64,000 nt of DNA from Xiphophorus maculatus. Lineage: Eukaryota; Chordata; Actinopteri; Cyprinodontiformes; Poeciliidae. Shown piece by piece: positions 49,162 to 61,627 of this stretch (position 1 is the stretch's first letter; every line of letters begins with the position of its first letter). The DNA lies in NCBI RefSeq assembly GCF_002775205.1, contig NC_036450.1, positions 18,185,479-18,249,478 on the forward strand, written 5' to 3'. Made by a program: the position numbers and the translations under genes. The notes under the pieces were generated by a model. That model did no database searches, had not been told where the DNA came from, and was given only the letters and a program-made list of their open reading frames with translations.

Positions 49162-50897
49162 GATCCCAGAGATGACAGCAGATGAAAAAATATTGTATAA
49201 AGACAAAATAAAAGAGAAGATCTCTCCTCACGCTCCAGACACAAGCAGCTTGACTTCGCTGATGGCCAACAAATGCTGGACAAGAAAAGAATGGCCGGGT
49301 TTCTTTCCAAATGACCTCTGCTCTCTGCTGAGGAAGCAGGGAGAAAGAGAAACACACTGACCTCTATGTGCATTTCACCAACACTGCATGGAAAACTGTT
49401 TAAGATCTGAATCCACTGAAAAGTCAGGTACATTACTTTGCAGGAGAGCTTAAAAGGCACAACAGAACTTAGGCATTATTTTACTTTGACAAAACAAAGT
49501 GCAATTGTAAATTATTAAATCGAAAACATGAAATGACATCGCCAGAAAACAGTTCATCAAATCATTTTTTTAAAAACATTTCAATAATTTTAAACGCATT
49601 AAGATCAAATTAAGAAATGTAATAATACCAAAGACAATTATTAAACTAACTCAAATATGTTATGGCCATGTACAATGATTGGGGAAGACTGCTGACAGCT
49701 GATCTGTAAATGATAGTCAAAAATAACAGAGACAAATTCAAAATACATAATTATGTAATGGAGCTATTACTTCACTTTTTGAATTGAATTGGTGAAATAA
49801 ATGTAATTTATGGAGATGCACTAGTATGTCTCTTCTGTGAGTCCAAACTGTTAAGATGATAAAAAATGAACCTTTCTGTAGATGTGATGTGCTACATGGT
49901 GATGTGGCATCCCCATGGTGTCAGGATCACGTCATCATGCCAACACAGCACACTCTCATATAGGATTTACATCTTCACATTTATCTCTGTTTCAAAAATA
50001 GAATGAAATAACAAGATTATACAGTTTACAATGGGGTTAACTCAGAAGTTCAGTTGACATGTAAGTTTATGCACTGGCAAACACAACCCCACAACATAAT
50101 TTTAATTTCAGGGTTTAAAACCTGAGAGCATTCCTGAATATTTATACGATGAGAACTGAAGTTAGTAATGGCATTATTGAAGAAAAAAATCAAGCTATAT
50201 GCTAACACAATCATTCTTGGTAGTCTTTAAAAGATTTGGGAACCAGGTGAAGCAACAAAACAAAATGTAACACTCATGTTGTTAAATTTAATATACTTTA
50301 TAAATATAAAGTTGGACTTATCACAATTTATTGTTTTGCTATGATGTTGACTGTTCCCTGAAGACAATAAAACTTAAATTCACAGTTTATTCATTATTTT
50401 AAATAACTGTTCAGATAGTCCTCCACAGGAGTCAGAATTTCTCATGTGACCCTTTGTGAAGAAAACTTATCCACCCCTGGTTAAGTTTAATTACATTTGT
50501 GTGTTTTTATATGTATCTACTTATTCCTGTATATCTGGCTTAATATAGAAATAAAGTTTACGGTGTTACATAGCGAATAGCCCCTCGGGAGCCCAAAACA
50601 ACTGCTGAAAACAGCTGTAAAAGGTCTTGCAGCTTGGTATCAGCAGCAGCGATTCAGCATTGTGTAAAACCGACTTTGATAATGACCGCAAACGCACCAC
50701 AGTCTTCTCGTCATCTCATTGGTCCGTAGGAGATTATGAGGATTGGCTGTAAGGAGCTTTTGCGGAAAGGAAAGGTAAACATTTCGGTAACCCAGCAAAC
50801 TGACATTTAAACGGAACTACCATGAGCTAAAGCGACATTCAGCGCTGTAAACGTCCCAGACTCTTTGCGTTTAGGTGTGTGAGAGAGTTTGGCAGAC
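49162..50897. promoter_or_regulatory. head-to-head region gng10 / nxnl2
   Basis: 1.7 kb between the two start codons. Its left part is AT-rich (probably gng10 5' UTR intron or simple spacer). The right part, 50560-50897, has more CpG and two CCAAT-box motifs (attgg at about 50718 and 50744) just before nxnl2, a likely promoter. Whether it also drives gng10 is unknown. Confidence 0.4.
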
Positions 50898-51199
50898 ATG
50901 GTGGAGGTGTTTTCTGGTCGGACTCTCCTGAATAAAGACGGCGACTTCGTGGACCCCGAGGAAGCGCTGAGGAACAAAGTGGTGGGGATTTACTTCTCTG
51001 CAGGATGGTGCCCTCCGTGTCGGGACTTCACACCTGTCCTTTGTGATTTTTACACGGAGCTGGTGGAGGAAAGTGAGCCTCCCGCTCAGTTTGAGATCGT
51101 GTTTATCTCCTCAGACAAGTCGCTGGATGACATGGTCGAATATTACCATGACATGCACGGAGACTGGCTGGCTTTACCCTGGAGTGATGATTATAAGCA
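50898..51199 (+). CDS. nxnl2: nxnl2 coding exon 1
   Basis: ATG at 50898 (gacATGG context, good), 100 codons plus two bases, donor gtaagt. If the intron is retained, the frame stops at TAA 51201-51203, right after the donor, giving a protein of about 101 residues. Confidence 0.95.
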
Positions 51200-51430
51200 G
51201 TAAGTTTCTGTTCACTTCAAACAATTTAACTCAGGGAAGGTTAGTAACAAATAATTAAGTGCAATTTCATCTTATTAGCTTAAACACTGCAGTCTGTAAA
51301 GCTTTTTCCAGCTTATGTAAACTACTTATGGGGTCACCCTGTCAGGGATTAGGTTTAAATGCAGAGCAGACTGACAGTTTCCACAGATTGATTGTGCTCT
51401 GGCCTTTATGCTGGATGTTAATGGCTACAC

Positions 51431-51462
<32 letters not shown>

Positions 51463-52450
51463 GTGTGAACAGTAATGCATACCAGACTTTATACATGTGT
51501 GTAGCTCCCCTAAATGCATTTGTGTAAAATCACACATTTATAATAATTGTTTGAATTGTTTCAGGAATCAGAAATATAGTGATAAAATAAAACATAAATA
51601 TCAAAGCTAACATCAACTAAAAGACAAACCAAATACATATAGCATATCTTTAGTTTGCTTTTGAAAACATAAACACACATCTGCCTTCAGGTCTGAAGAC
51701 CAAGCAGAAAAAGATACCTGACTAAGAGTTTTTATTGAGTCAGATTTATCTGTGTTTCACTTTTACAATAACAGCAAGTAAGCAATACAAACTTACTGGG
51801 GGTGCAGCTAACATCAATAGCTTTTTTTGTTTTTGTTTTTTAAGTGCTTGTGCCACCCATTTCATAAGATATCACCCAGAGTGCAAAGCGCTTTTAAAAT
51901 AAGTTTAATCCAGTTTTAGCGTAACATTACAGTTACAAATATTGCCATAGGTCAGAGGAATATGCTTGGAGGCATTAATGGGGACGATTATGTGATTACT
52001 TTATTTTCTAAATAAATCTTTCTACCTTTATCAGTGAATTTGCAGGATATTTCCTTTTTCTTTATTGTTTTTTTTTTGTCAAGAAAATCAAAATCTGCCA
52101 ACATATCAATGTTTTAAAACCACAGCTATAAATTCAGTTTGAGTCTTTAAGAGGAGTTGGATTTATTTGAAAAGGGAAAAAAAGGAAAGTTCATGTGACC
52201 AAAGTTGTACCCAATAGAAACAAGGGTAAAAATCAACTTCTTCTGATCAAACCCGATTTTCTTTCTTCTTGTTTCACTTAGTGAGTTAAAGCAGCGCTAC
52301 AAAATCACAGCAGTTCCCAAACTGGTGATCGTGAAGGAGAACGGCGATGTGATCACCGATAAGGGCAGGAAGCAAATCCGAGACCGAGGCCTGGCCTGCT
52401 TCAGGACTTGGCTGGATGCGGCTGAGATTTTTCAGAACTTCAAGGCTTAA
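50898..52450 (+). CDS. nxnl2: nucleoredoxin-like 2 (rod-derived cone viability factor 2 family)
   Basis: Two coding exons (50898-51199, 52282-52450) give 156 residues, the human length. NXNL2 is a thioredoxin-fold protein of photoreceptors and neurons with a trophic and redox-protective role. Visible: MVEVFSGRTLLNKDGD start, NKVVGIYFSAGWCPPCRDFT (beta strand and active site CPPC), FEIVFISSDKSLDDM, HGDWLALPWSDDYK, the cis-Pro loop AVPKLVIVKENGDVIT, and the end RGLACFRTWLDAAEIFQNF. The donor GTAAGT interrupts a His codon exactly where human NXNL2 is split; reading past it gives the truncated, secreted-type form known for this family. CPPC is a complete dithiol site, whereas human NXNL2 has a changed one. 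nxnl1 and nxn fit less well. Confidence 0.96.
51200..52281 (+). other. nxnl2 intron
   Basis: GT-AG intron of 1.08 kb. Contains an uninterrupted (ATT)n microsatellite at 51431-51462. No other gene seen. Confidence 0.85.
52282..52450 (+). CDS. nxnl2: nxnl2 coding exon 2
   Basis: Acceptor ttcacttag; completes His and encodes ELKQRYKITAVPKLV to IFQNFKA, TAA at 52448-52450. Confidence 0.95.
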
Positions 52451-52921
52451 GGAGAAGCATAAACTCAAAGTCACTTGTAAAATACTTAATTCACTTCAGC
52501 TACAGTCTGAATTGTGTGCAAACTAAGTGGGGAAAAAAGAGAGAAGAAAAAACAGATTTTCTTCACCCAAAAAAACATTTCTTAGTTATTGATTGGATAT
52601 TTTTAGCCTTAAAACACTGTGATTGAGCTCGGTTGATTACAGCTTTGCAAACATGCAGTTACATACTAAGATGCTGCTTTAGTTGGAGACCTTTCTATGC
52701 ATAAGAGATAAATCTCAGGCTCAGCTGCAAGTGAAGTTGTATATTTTGTGTGATTAACAGCTGCCGTAGATCTCAGGTTACATTAAAGCACGCTTCTGCA
52801 GCAGCTAAGCTTTCAGCAACACCTTCAACCTCCACCTAAGGAGAAATGTAAAATACTTCATCTGTTATATTTATTAAACTGCCTGTATATATTTTTTTGT
52901 TGCATTTTTTAAAAAATTGGT

Positions 52922-52927
52922 AATAAA
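52922..52927 (+). promoter_or_regulatory. nxnl2 polyadenylation signal
   Basis: AATAAA about 470 bases after the nxnl2 stop, the first on this strand in the 3' flank. Confidence 0.6.
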
Positions 52928-54589
52928 AATGCATACCATGAAATCTCTGGTGTTGTAGTTTATACATCACTCAGCTTGTGTTAGACAGAAAAACAAACTT
53001 GATTCCCCTTTGCCTCATTAAATGGTAGAAATCCCAGAGGGTCTGTTTCCAGCATGCTAGCACCTTCACAAACCTAATTGCATGTGTCCTCTGTGCATGC
53101 TGAGTTCGCAGCTATCAATTTGTGCGAATACATCCCATAACGTGATGACTTCATGGTCCACACAGCACACAACGGTCCCTGCAGGCCTGCTTGCTTTGAA
53201 ACTCCATCAAAGAGTTCACGGCTGCTCATTATCCCCGCTTACTCTTTCAAGGAATACACTCTACCTTTCGTCAAATCAGGTGTTTTTAACCAACGCTTTA
53301 ACTCGGCTGCAACTCAAGGGGGATAGCAACATTTTGAGATCCTGCTAATAGAAAATGATGCAGCTCGATGAAGAGATTTGAAGCACAGGACACAAGTTGA
53401 CATGATTGAAAGAGAGCTGTCAAATCTACAGCTGTGCATCAAAGCACGACGTCCAAAAGAACTTTATTGATCTTGTTTGCATCACTTTTTTCGAAATTGA
53501 CACAGGAGAGATTGGAGTTTTGCAGACTTCCACATGGGGTCACTGTTGCCCGCATAAAAAAATGATTTACCATCAATTAGCTCTTTCTGCTGCACCTGTC
53601 AATACGCTTTAGGGTGTATATTATAAGATTATGGTTTAATCAAGGCATCTGGGTTTATGTTTCGTGTTTTTTTTTTTTAGTTTTTTTGCTTCGTTTTTTC
53701 AAATAAGGTACATTGACATGTAACCAGAGAATTATTAGGGAGTGGATGGCACCTCATATAGCAGTTTTACTGTGCATATAAAAGATTTTTAATGTGGCCT
53801 ATAACTCACTGGGGGAAGGAGCTACAAGATCCTAAAGCAATTTGATCATTTTCTTCTTCTTTTTTATTCATAAGCAGTCTTTGAATGCATGTGATTTTGG
53901 TCAATGTTTAAATATGATATCAGTAGCATGAATGTGGTATTAATTGTGAACTTTTACTGATTTATTTAAACTGCTCTGATATTTCAGCAAAAACTAAATC
54001 TAATATCTATTAAACGTGATAGTCACTGCCATGACAACAGAAATGACGTCTTTCAACAGGTGAAAGATGAGTGTGTCTCAGGTTTAATTGGCTAATGCTG
54101 GAATTTAAATAAATAAATGCACTGCACACATAATAAGCAACATAGAAGAAGAAAATCGTTCACTCGCCTATTCAAACTGCACCATTGTTGATTATAATGT
54201 ATTTTTAAAAACACAAAGTGTTTCGCATGCACACGCAAAACTCCAAATCTGTCACTGTCAAAACTATTAATTTGGTCAATTTTGCTTATTATCATTTGAA
54301 TTCCGATATTGTATTCTATGCTCATGTGACTGAAAAAAATACTGACACTATTATTAACCGGGGTGATTTATTTATTTTTTTCTGATTTGCTTAAGTTCAG
54401 CTCGATTTCAAATAAGAACTGAGGACGTAGTTTTCAATTATGCAGCAAATGTTTAGGCTATTCGTTTCACACAAAGGTGATTTTGCACACGGGTGTGACA
54501 CAATACAATGCGTCCTACAAAACCAATAGGTGCACTTTCCTTTCTGCTGCCTGATTGAGAGCGCGCTTCACAGCAGGGATGTCCTCCGT

Positions 54590-54814
54590 AACTTAAGATG
54601 TCGACTTTACATTTGGACTTTTTGTTGGCTTTCAGAAATGAATGGCAGTAGTGTTTCCTTCTGCTGTAACGGTGTCTTGAGTAAGTCAACTAACAAGGCT
54701 GGCTTTATGCGAGTACTGGGAAGGAAGGAGGGAGGTGGCGAGCTGAGTGGACTGAGGACCAGAAAACAGAGCGCCTTAAAATCAAGAGTAACCTATCAAG
54801 GAAGAGAACATCCG
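54590..54814 (+). other. possible first exon with strong splice donor
   Basis: CpG-bearing sequence, richer in G+C than its surroundings, ending in CCG|GTAAGT at 54814. A frame from the ATG at 54637 (MNGSSVSFCCNGVL) is open through the donor but matches nothing I know. Could be an untranslated or N-terminal first exon of a gene to the right. Confidence 0.25.
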
Positions 54815-55999
54815 GTAAGTAGTTTCAAAATAATATTCAAATTTTTTGAAACATCAGTACAATTGTTTGTTTTTTTTTCATAATATGGTTAGAAAACGGA
54901 CGTTATTATAAGGGAATTCAATTTGTTTTGTTTGCAATAGCTTTATTTTAGCTACTTTACACATCTTTAAAATTAGGATTAACACGTACCTTAGTCAACA
55001 TGCACATGTAGAAGCGGAAAGCAGCTTTTCCAGTGCCTGCCCGTTAAACCGTTTTACATTTTGTCACTTCACAAACACAATTCAGTGTTATTTATTTTGA
55101 TTCTGTGTGATAAACCATCTAAGCAGCAAATAACCTATCAAATAAAAGAATTGCATCTTTATTAACAGATAAAAATCTCAAACATATGGTGTGAACTTGT
55201 ATTAAGCCTCCTTCATACCTGTTAATAAAATCCAGCGCGATAAATTTCTGTCAAAAGTTACCTAATGTTCTGTATACGTATTAGTGCTTAATATGCAGCT
55301 GTTATGTGAAGAAACAACATCATGCACATAAAGGAAGACACCAGACTGGTCATTGTTAATGTTGTGGATAAGTCTGGACATTGCTTTATCAATCAATTAT
55401 AAGTAATGCACTCTACAAAACAATGTGTTGAGGAGGAGTTGTAAGAAGAATCATGAAAGGTGGCTCTGCAAAGTTTTCATACATAGGCACACCACACTTT
55501 TCAGATTTTATTTTATTTTAAATGCAGGAAACCATGTATTTTCCTTACACTCACAATTATGAATTACTTGATCTTAGTCTATCATGGAAATGTCCAAAGT
55601 GTGGGCCAGATACCAATTATGTGCCGCAACAGAAGGAAGCAAATCTGGCCTGCAAGCACAGGTGGTTGGTGCTGACGGACACTTTATGCTGTAAAGCAAC
55701 ATTTTCACAGACAAAATACGATCTTAAAAAGTCAAAGAAAAAAAAGTCTGTGCAATACCTTTTTATGTTTTGGAGCAAAAATGCCTGGCAGATGTTTTGC
55801 AGATGTTTCTACAGAGCTCCTGACTATTCTGTTCGTTTCAATAAATTCCTGAAGATTATTTTGTAACAGATAAAAACACGATTAAACAAAAACACGTTCG
55901 CCAAAAAGCTACCTTTTTAGGTACGGATATCTAACAGCTGGTTCAAATTAACCATACTGTAGGCAGCGGAGTTTGTTTCCTTGAACTTCGTCTTATTTT

Positions 56000-56199
56000 G
56001 GAGGCAGGAACTGCAAATTTCCCGGTGTTTCTAGTACGGCTTCACGACCAGCAGCAATACAAACGCTCGCAGTCGCTTCTGAAAAGCGCTGTAGTCCAGT
56101 TGCAGGGCTGCTGCTGCTGCTGCTGGACGAGTCAGCCGCACCGAGGCGATACCAAACCTGCTGCACTCAGGGCGGACCTCAACACTGCTGGAACCGAAG
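56000..56199 (+). other. possible untranslated first exon and CpG island
   Basis: Local CpG enrichment (acggcttcacgac, aacgctcgcagtcgc, gacgagtcagccgcaccg) with a (CTG)6 run at 56108-56125, ending in the strong donor AAG|GTGAGT at 56199. In human, NXNL2 is followed by S1PR3, whose coding exon is single with separate 5' UTR exons, so an s1pr3-like gene beyond the window is one possible owner; this is inference. Confidence 0.35.
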
Positions 56200-59100
56200 G
56201 TGAGTTCAGTGCTAAGTGGTTGTAATGTAACGCTGCTAAATTAAAAATACTCCAGTAACGTAAACTGAGAGAACTGTTTGAGGTTATTGTGATATTACGT
56301 TGTCCACTTTTTGCAACATTACACTCAAACTGAATCTTGTTTTAAACTCTACTTCCAAGAGGAACCTGGAAGCAACGTGTGACACGCATAAGCGATTGAA
56401 TGACGTTCATGCTTTAATTAATACCTGCTTGAGTTTCATCAAATCTGTTAAAAATTAAAACGCCACCCGAGACAACTAATCTACTTGACGCTCAGTTTGA
56501 TTGGACGCTTCTGTTTAACTATTATTTGGCATCTCACCCACAAATACACAGGTGTATATGCACCACTCTGAGCAGTTTTGTTGTTTTTTTATCCGAGAAA
56601 TGCTTTAATCCTGCTTAGTGCTTTCTCTAACAAGCACCTAGGACCCTGAAATATTTAGTGTGCAGGCTGGCAGAGTTGTTTTTCTCATACTGGCGGAACA
56701 GAACTGAAGATTATGTAGTATTTGAAGTGGTTTACCAGATAAGGAACAGATATCCTGCATCAACGGCTTAAGAGGAAATTACTGTATATGTGTGAACCTG
56801 GTGATGTATTACGGGATGACTGACATATGTGCTTCCTGTGTCCTGAATATTTGGGTTACCGTCCTCCTTGTTTCTGTTTGTCCCTGGGAACGACTTTATT
56901 CCCACTTTCCCTTGCTCTGCAGAATGCGTGCAGGCACATTCATGTTTCATAGATCAGATAACAATGTCATGCAGGACTATAAATCTGTGACATTTTACAG
57001 GTACTAAAATAACTTCCATGCAATAAAAATGACAGATTACCTTTGATATCATATATTTATTTTCCTTGCATGTTTTGATGGAGCTTATTAAAAATCAGTA
57101 GATCCTATCAGCTGCAGTGAGTGATACAAGCCTCTGGATTGTTTTACTTGTGCCAATCTGCTATCATCTACATCAACCGCAGAAAGTGGCTGGTTCTGTA
57201 AAAGTACCAAAAGTCCTATCGAGAAGTGACATGGCAAAGAAGGGATTTTAAGCAAGTGCTGCGGCACATTGTGGCATCAAATGTCTTTTCATAAAAATAC
57301 CATAAACAAAGACCAGTGGTAATGTGCATGCTTGCAAAATATTTAAGTTGAGCCATGCCAGGAGTTGCAGTAGTCATTGTGGTTAGTTGCGAGGCGTGAG
57401 TAGATTAGTTGACACAGGTTAATTTATCTTGTATGAAAATTCGTGGTTTGCTCTCTTGCCGTCGCTATTGTCAGTTATTCATAGAGTTTAATTTTTAAAA
57501 CGCCGTCAACAACTGTACAGTATATCAGATTCAGGGAGTGTCTCACTATACAGATTCAGATTTATCATGCTGCGCAATTACTATTCAGAGACTAAAACAA
57601 TTGAAATGTGGTCGTCATTGTGCTCTTTGGAACCGAGTCTATTAATTTCTCCGTTTTGCATTGTATCTATTTGCAGCTCGTTGTAGATGAAGGTGAAGGC
57701 TGTATTTTTTTTTTTATTGATCTGTGGAACCACATCGATGTGTGTGTGTGCCCATGAATAGATGTTTTATCCCCCAAGGCTCTGGAATCAATTTTTGTGT
57801 TCATGTTTAAAACACTTTTGTGCAGAGATGAAAGTAACTTATTTATGTTTGCTTACAAATCCTGTTTTCTGCCTGAAAATAAAAAAGGGAAATACTGAAA
57901 GCAGGCGCTCAGAGAGAACTGTATGTCAGATAACAGTGGACATATACAACACATGAAGCAATAGAACCTAGTTATCACAAAGAAACAAAAGCCGTCTACT
58001 CTGTGAAGGCATAACAATATGACTTACAGCCAAAGCAAATAGCAGATGATCTTTTCGTCATGGTACATGTTGGTGGATGGGAAATATCAGGCAACAAGTG
58101 AACATTGTGTCCTCTAAGTAGAAGTGTCAGAAGCAGGAAAAATGGACAAGTGGAAGGAAAAGCGAGCTTGAACAGGGCCAAATTGTGATGACCTGACTAC
58201 TGAGTCAGAGCAGCTCCCAATGTTGGGTTGTGTGCTTGTGTGTTTCCAACATTTTCTAGAACATTTAGCATTTTTGGCACTGTAATATTTGCCAGGTGTA
58301 GGCATCTACTGCAGTGAGACTCCATCCAACAGGCTGATTATTGCATTGGCAGCCCTCAGAAGTCTCGTGGAGTCAACACCTCAGTGGGTTAGCACCGTGC
58401 TGGCTCTAAAAGGGGAGCTGTAATCTTATGCCAGATTGGTGTGTGTTACAAACTTCAAAGCAGCATGCATGTACATTAAAGGTGATGATGAATGCTGCTA
58501 TAAGAAAAGGATTTGCACTTCTTCTATCTAACTATCCCAAAATTTAAATTATTTAAATTTAAATTAAATCCCAAGATTTAATTAGATATGAGAAGTACCG
58601 TCTTTGGACATGCTGCTTCAAGGTTTCAGTGCATAAGATCAATAAAGTAGTTAGGTGGGCCATGGAGCACAGCAATTAGCAAATACCAATGGTTTTCCAT
58701 GTTGGACAATGGTGACACCAGCCTCAGATTGACCTCTCCCGCAAAAATCAGCAAAACTCCTTTTTCAGCCATGTCCACCAGTTCGTAATCAGTCTCTATA
58801 GTAATAAGTCAGTGGGAAATGGTAATCTCTATTACTTTTAATACAAAGACCTAAGCAAAATATAAAAAAAAACACTCACCAAATTCAGTTGTAGTTTTCA
58901 AGTTCTTATTAAACAGAATGTTGTACCTTTTTTGGGGGGCTTCTCTTTATAGAATTAGTCAAGTATAACTACCGTAGCTGATATTTGCTGGCCAGTTGGA
59001 CTGTCTGATCAGGTAAAACCTGCACTCAGCTGCCTCACACCTTCAAATCTTGCCAGCTTTAGATTTGAATCAGTTTCCTTAATTAGAAAAAAAAAACATT

Positions 59101-60630
59101 TATGGATGGTGTTTCTTCGACTTTGACAACATGACTGCCAAACTGTTGGGAAAACTCCACTCACTCTGGTTGTTCCACTGGCATCTCATTATATAGTGTT
59201 TAAATTGTAGGAGCTTCATGATGAAAAGTTTGGGCCGTTTTGGATCTGTAACTCTTTCACCTTTGTATACTAGCGTATGAGCCTTGGCTATTTGCCACCA
59301 AATGCAAAGCACAAGCTTTTCTCTCCGACGTTGCAAGTATGTAACGACAACTTAAATGTTCTCAGGGGAACATTCAAGGCTCTCTCTGTCTTGACTGTGA
59401 AGAAGGCCCACAGAAAGAAAGCAAAAGTGTCAAACCATGTTTAATCTTAGCAGCATGCATTTGTAAGGGGGTGGGGAGGGGTGGAAAAGTAGTGCTGAAA
59501 TTGTTTTCCAAGTCCCTTTCCAGATGGTGCGTTGGCAGGGAGGTTCTGGGGAAACTAGCCTGTAATAAATGAGATGGAGAATCACCTGAGGGGACCGTAG
59601 ACATCAAACAAAACCTTCCTCTCACCTCCTTCAGTCCCTCACACTCGCATTAGACTCGCTTCTCCTTGTTCCGTGGATCTCCTCTGCTAATAGTTCCCCC
59701 TCAAGTGATCTGTGAGTAGATGACATTCTATCCAGCCTCTTTTCTTTTTTCTTTCCCTTCCCTTTTTATTTTATCTTAATTAATCTCTCTGCCCTGCACC
59801 CTGGATGTTGTTCTGTTTTACTCAGCTCTAGCTGGAGGGCATGTTCTGACAAATTCGTCTGGGGAGAAAGCCTGACATTCGCCGAGGCCAACAGTCACAT
59901 GAACACATTAACTTCCTTGACCTGTAACAAATGCACAACACAATCTGGGCTGCAGGGACGCAGACGGGCTAGAGCAGAAGAGCTCAAACATCCATCAATG
60001 TGCATTTTATCTGGTTGCTTCGATGCATTTTTTTTTCTTCTTGGATGTGTGTTTTCAATAACGAGACAGAGGGGAGGCATATTTTGCATTTATTTGGCCT
60101 AAGTGGACAGTTAAACCCCATTTCCTGGCATTTACCTGCATGCAAAAGTTTTACACTGTTGTAAATTTCTGTGCCGAGAATTAAAAAGGGAAACATTTCA
60201 TGCAGCTTTTCTAAATATTTGAATCAAGATCATTGCATGACATCCTAAGGATTTTATGCAAAAAAAAAAAAAAAACTTAAAATGTAATAGATGTAAATAA
60301 CTGATCCCCCACAAAGGAAGAAAATATGGCTGGAAGATAGCCCAGGGGTTTCAGGAAGTTGTTTCCTCAGGTCATTATGTAATTAGGAAATGGCAGTTAA
60401 CTGCGAAAGCAGATCTGCACCACAACATGCAAGCTTCATGCATTATGAGAGCAAGCTGTTGTCACTGATAAAGTCAAATGAAAGTTGCATTTTGGCTAAA
60501 ATGTCCAAAGCAGATATCCAAACAGGATAAGTTGCATCTACTATGGTGTCAGATCACTGATTTGTTCACCAGTAAAGGAGTCATTTACCCAGAGATCACA
60601 AATGTACCTATGTCAGTGACTTAAATACTT

Positions 60631-60968
60631 AAAGGGGCAGTATTATGTATTCTCCAGGTACATAGTGCCATTTTACATCATAATCAAGCAGCAATGCTAC
60701 CTTTGTTTGTTTTAAAAACGCTGTATAGGTAAAACATGACTCAGAAGAAATTTGACAAATTGGCATCCTTGTCATAATTAGTACTTTGTTGCACTTTTCT
60801 GAGTTTAATCAAAAAGAAATCTAGAACATGACAAATGAAAACAAAAAACAAACGCTGCTTGAAGATGTAAGGGAAATGGAGTGATAGTCACAGCTTCTCA
60901 CACTGAAAGGCCAAATATATTCAAAACAGAAGTAAAATTCTTAAAAGCAGAGGTGCAATATCCCCTTT
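60631..60968. mobile_element. MITE-like element with imperfect terminal inverted repeats
   Basis: Left end AAAGGGGCAGTATTATG and right end (reverse complement) AAAGGGGATATTGCAC match imperfectly over about 15 bases. The left part (aggggcagtattatgtatt, then ccaggtacatagtgcc) is a dispersed fish repeat I recognise. 338 bp, non-coding. No clear target-site duplication. Confidence 0.5.
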
Positions 60969-61595
60969 GCAGTTTCTTCCTGCATTTTTTAAATTATTAT
61001 TCTTTATCGTTTCTACCTTTGATCAGACTCCCAGACTTTTTATAAGATTTTCAGATTATACGTTTACCTTAAACTGCCAACTTGAATTTACTGGATACTA
61101 ACAGCAGCTGTCTGAGTCAATTGAGAGGGTCAAACCTGGCTTGTCAGACGCCTAAGGCATTCAAAGGTAGCGCTGTAGAACACAGACTAGCATACATAAA
61201 GAGATAACCTGTCACCTGAGTGGGATTTCTGCTGTGCTGGTGTTACTGTCAAACAGAAGTGGGGCAGAGAACTTCACTCCGTTTTCTGACAGCAGACTAC
61301 TGCAGCTCTGGCTCTTCATTCAGAGTCTTGCCCTCTTCCGGACTCATTTTCTGAAAGAAATGGATCCGTTTCAAGTTTTTGAAACGGACTCATTTGTTTC
61401 AAGTTTTCTCTAGGGTTTGGTTAATATATTGGCTGCAAATAAATTATATCTGCCTACAGATCCCCTGTTGGCAGGAAGCTCTTGTATAAAGGAGGAAAAA
61501 GCTAGGGCTGAGGGCACAGAGCTCTGGAGCTGAAAACTTCGCTGGTCACCAAATACTAAATTATTCTTTCTCATATTTCATTTTCTTGACAGCTG

Positions 61596-61627
61596 TTTAT
61601 TTTATTTTATTTTATTTTATTTTTTTA
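61596..61627. repeat. (TTTTA)n microsatellite
   Basis: About five to six pentamer units followed by a T-run. Confidence 0.85.
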
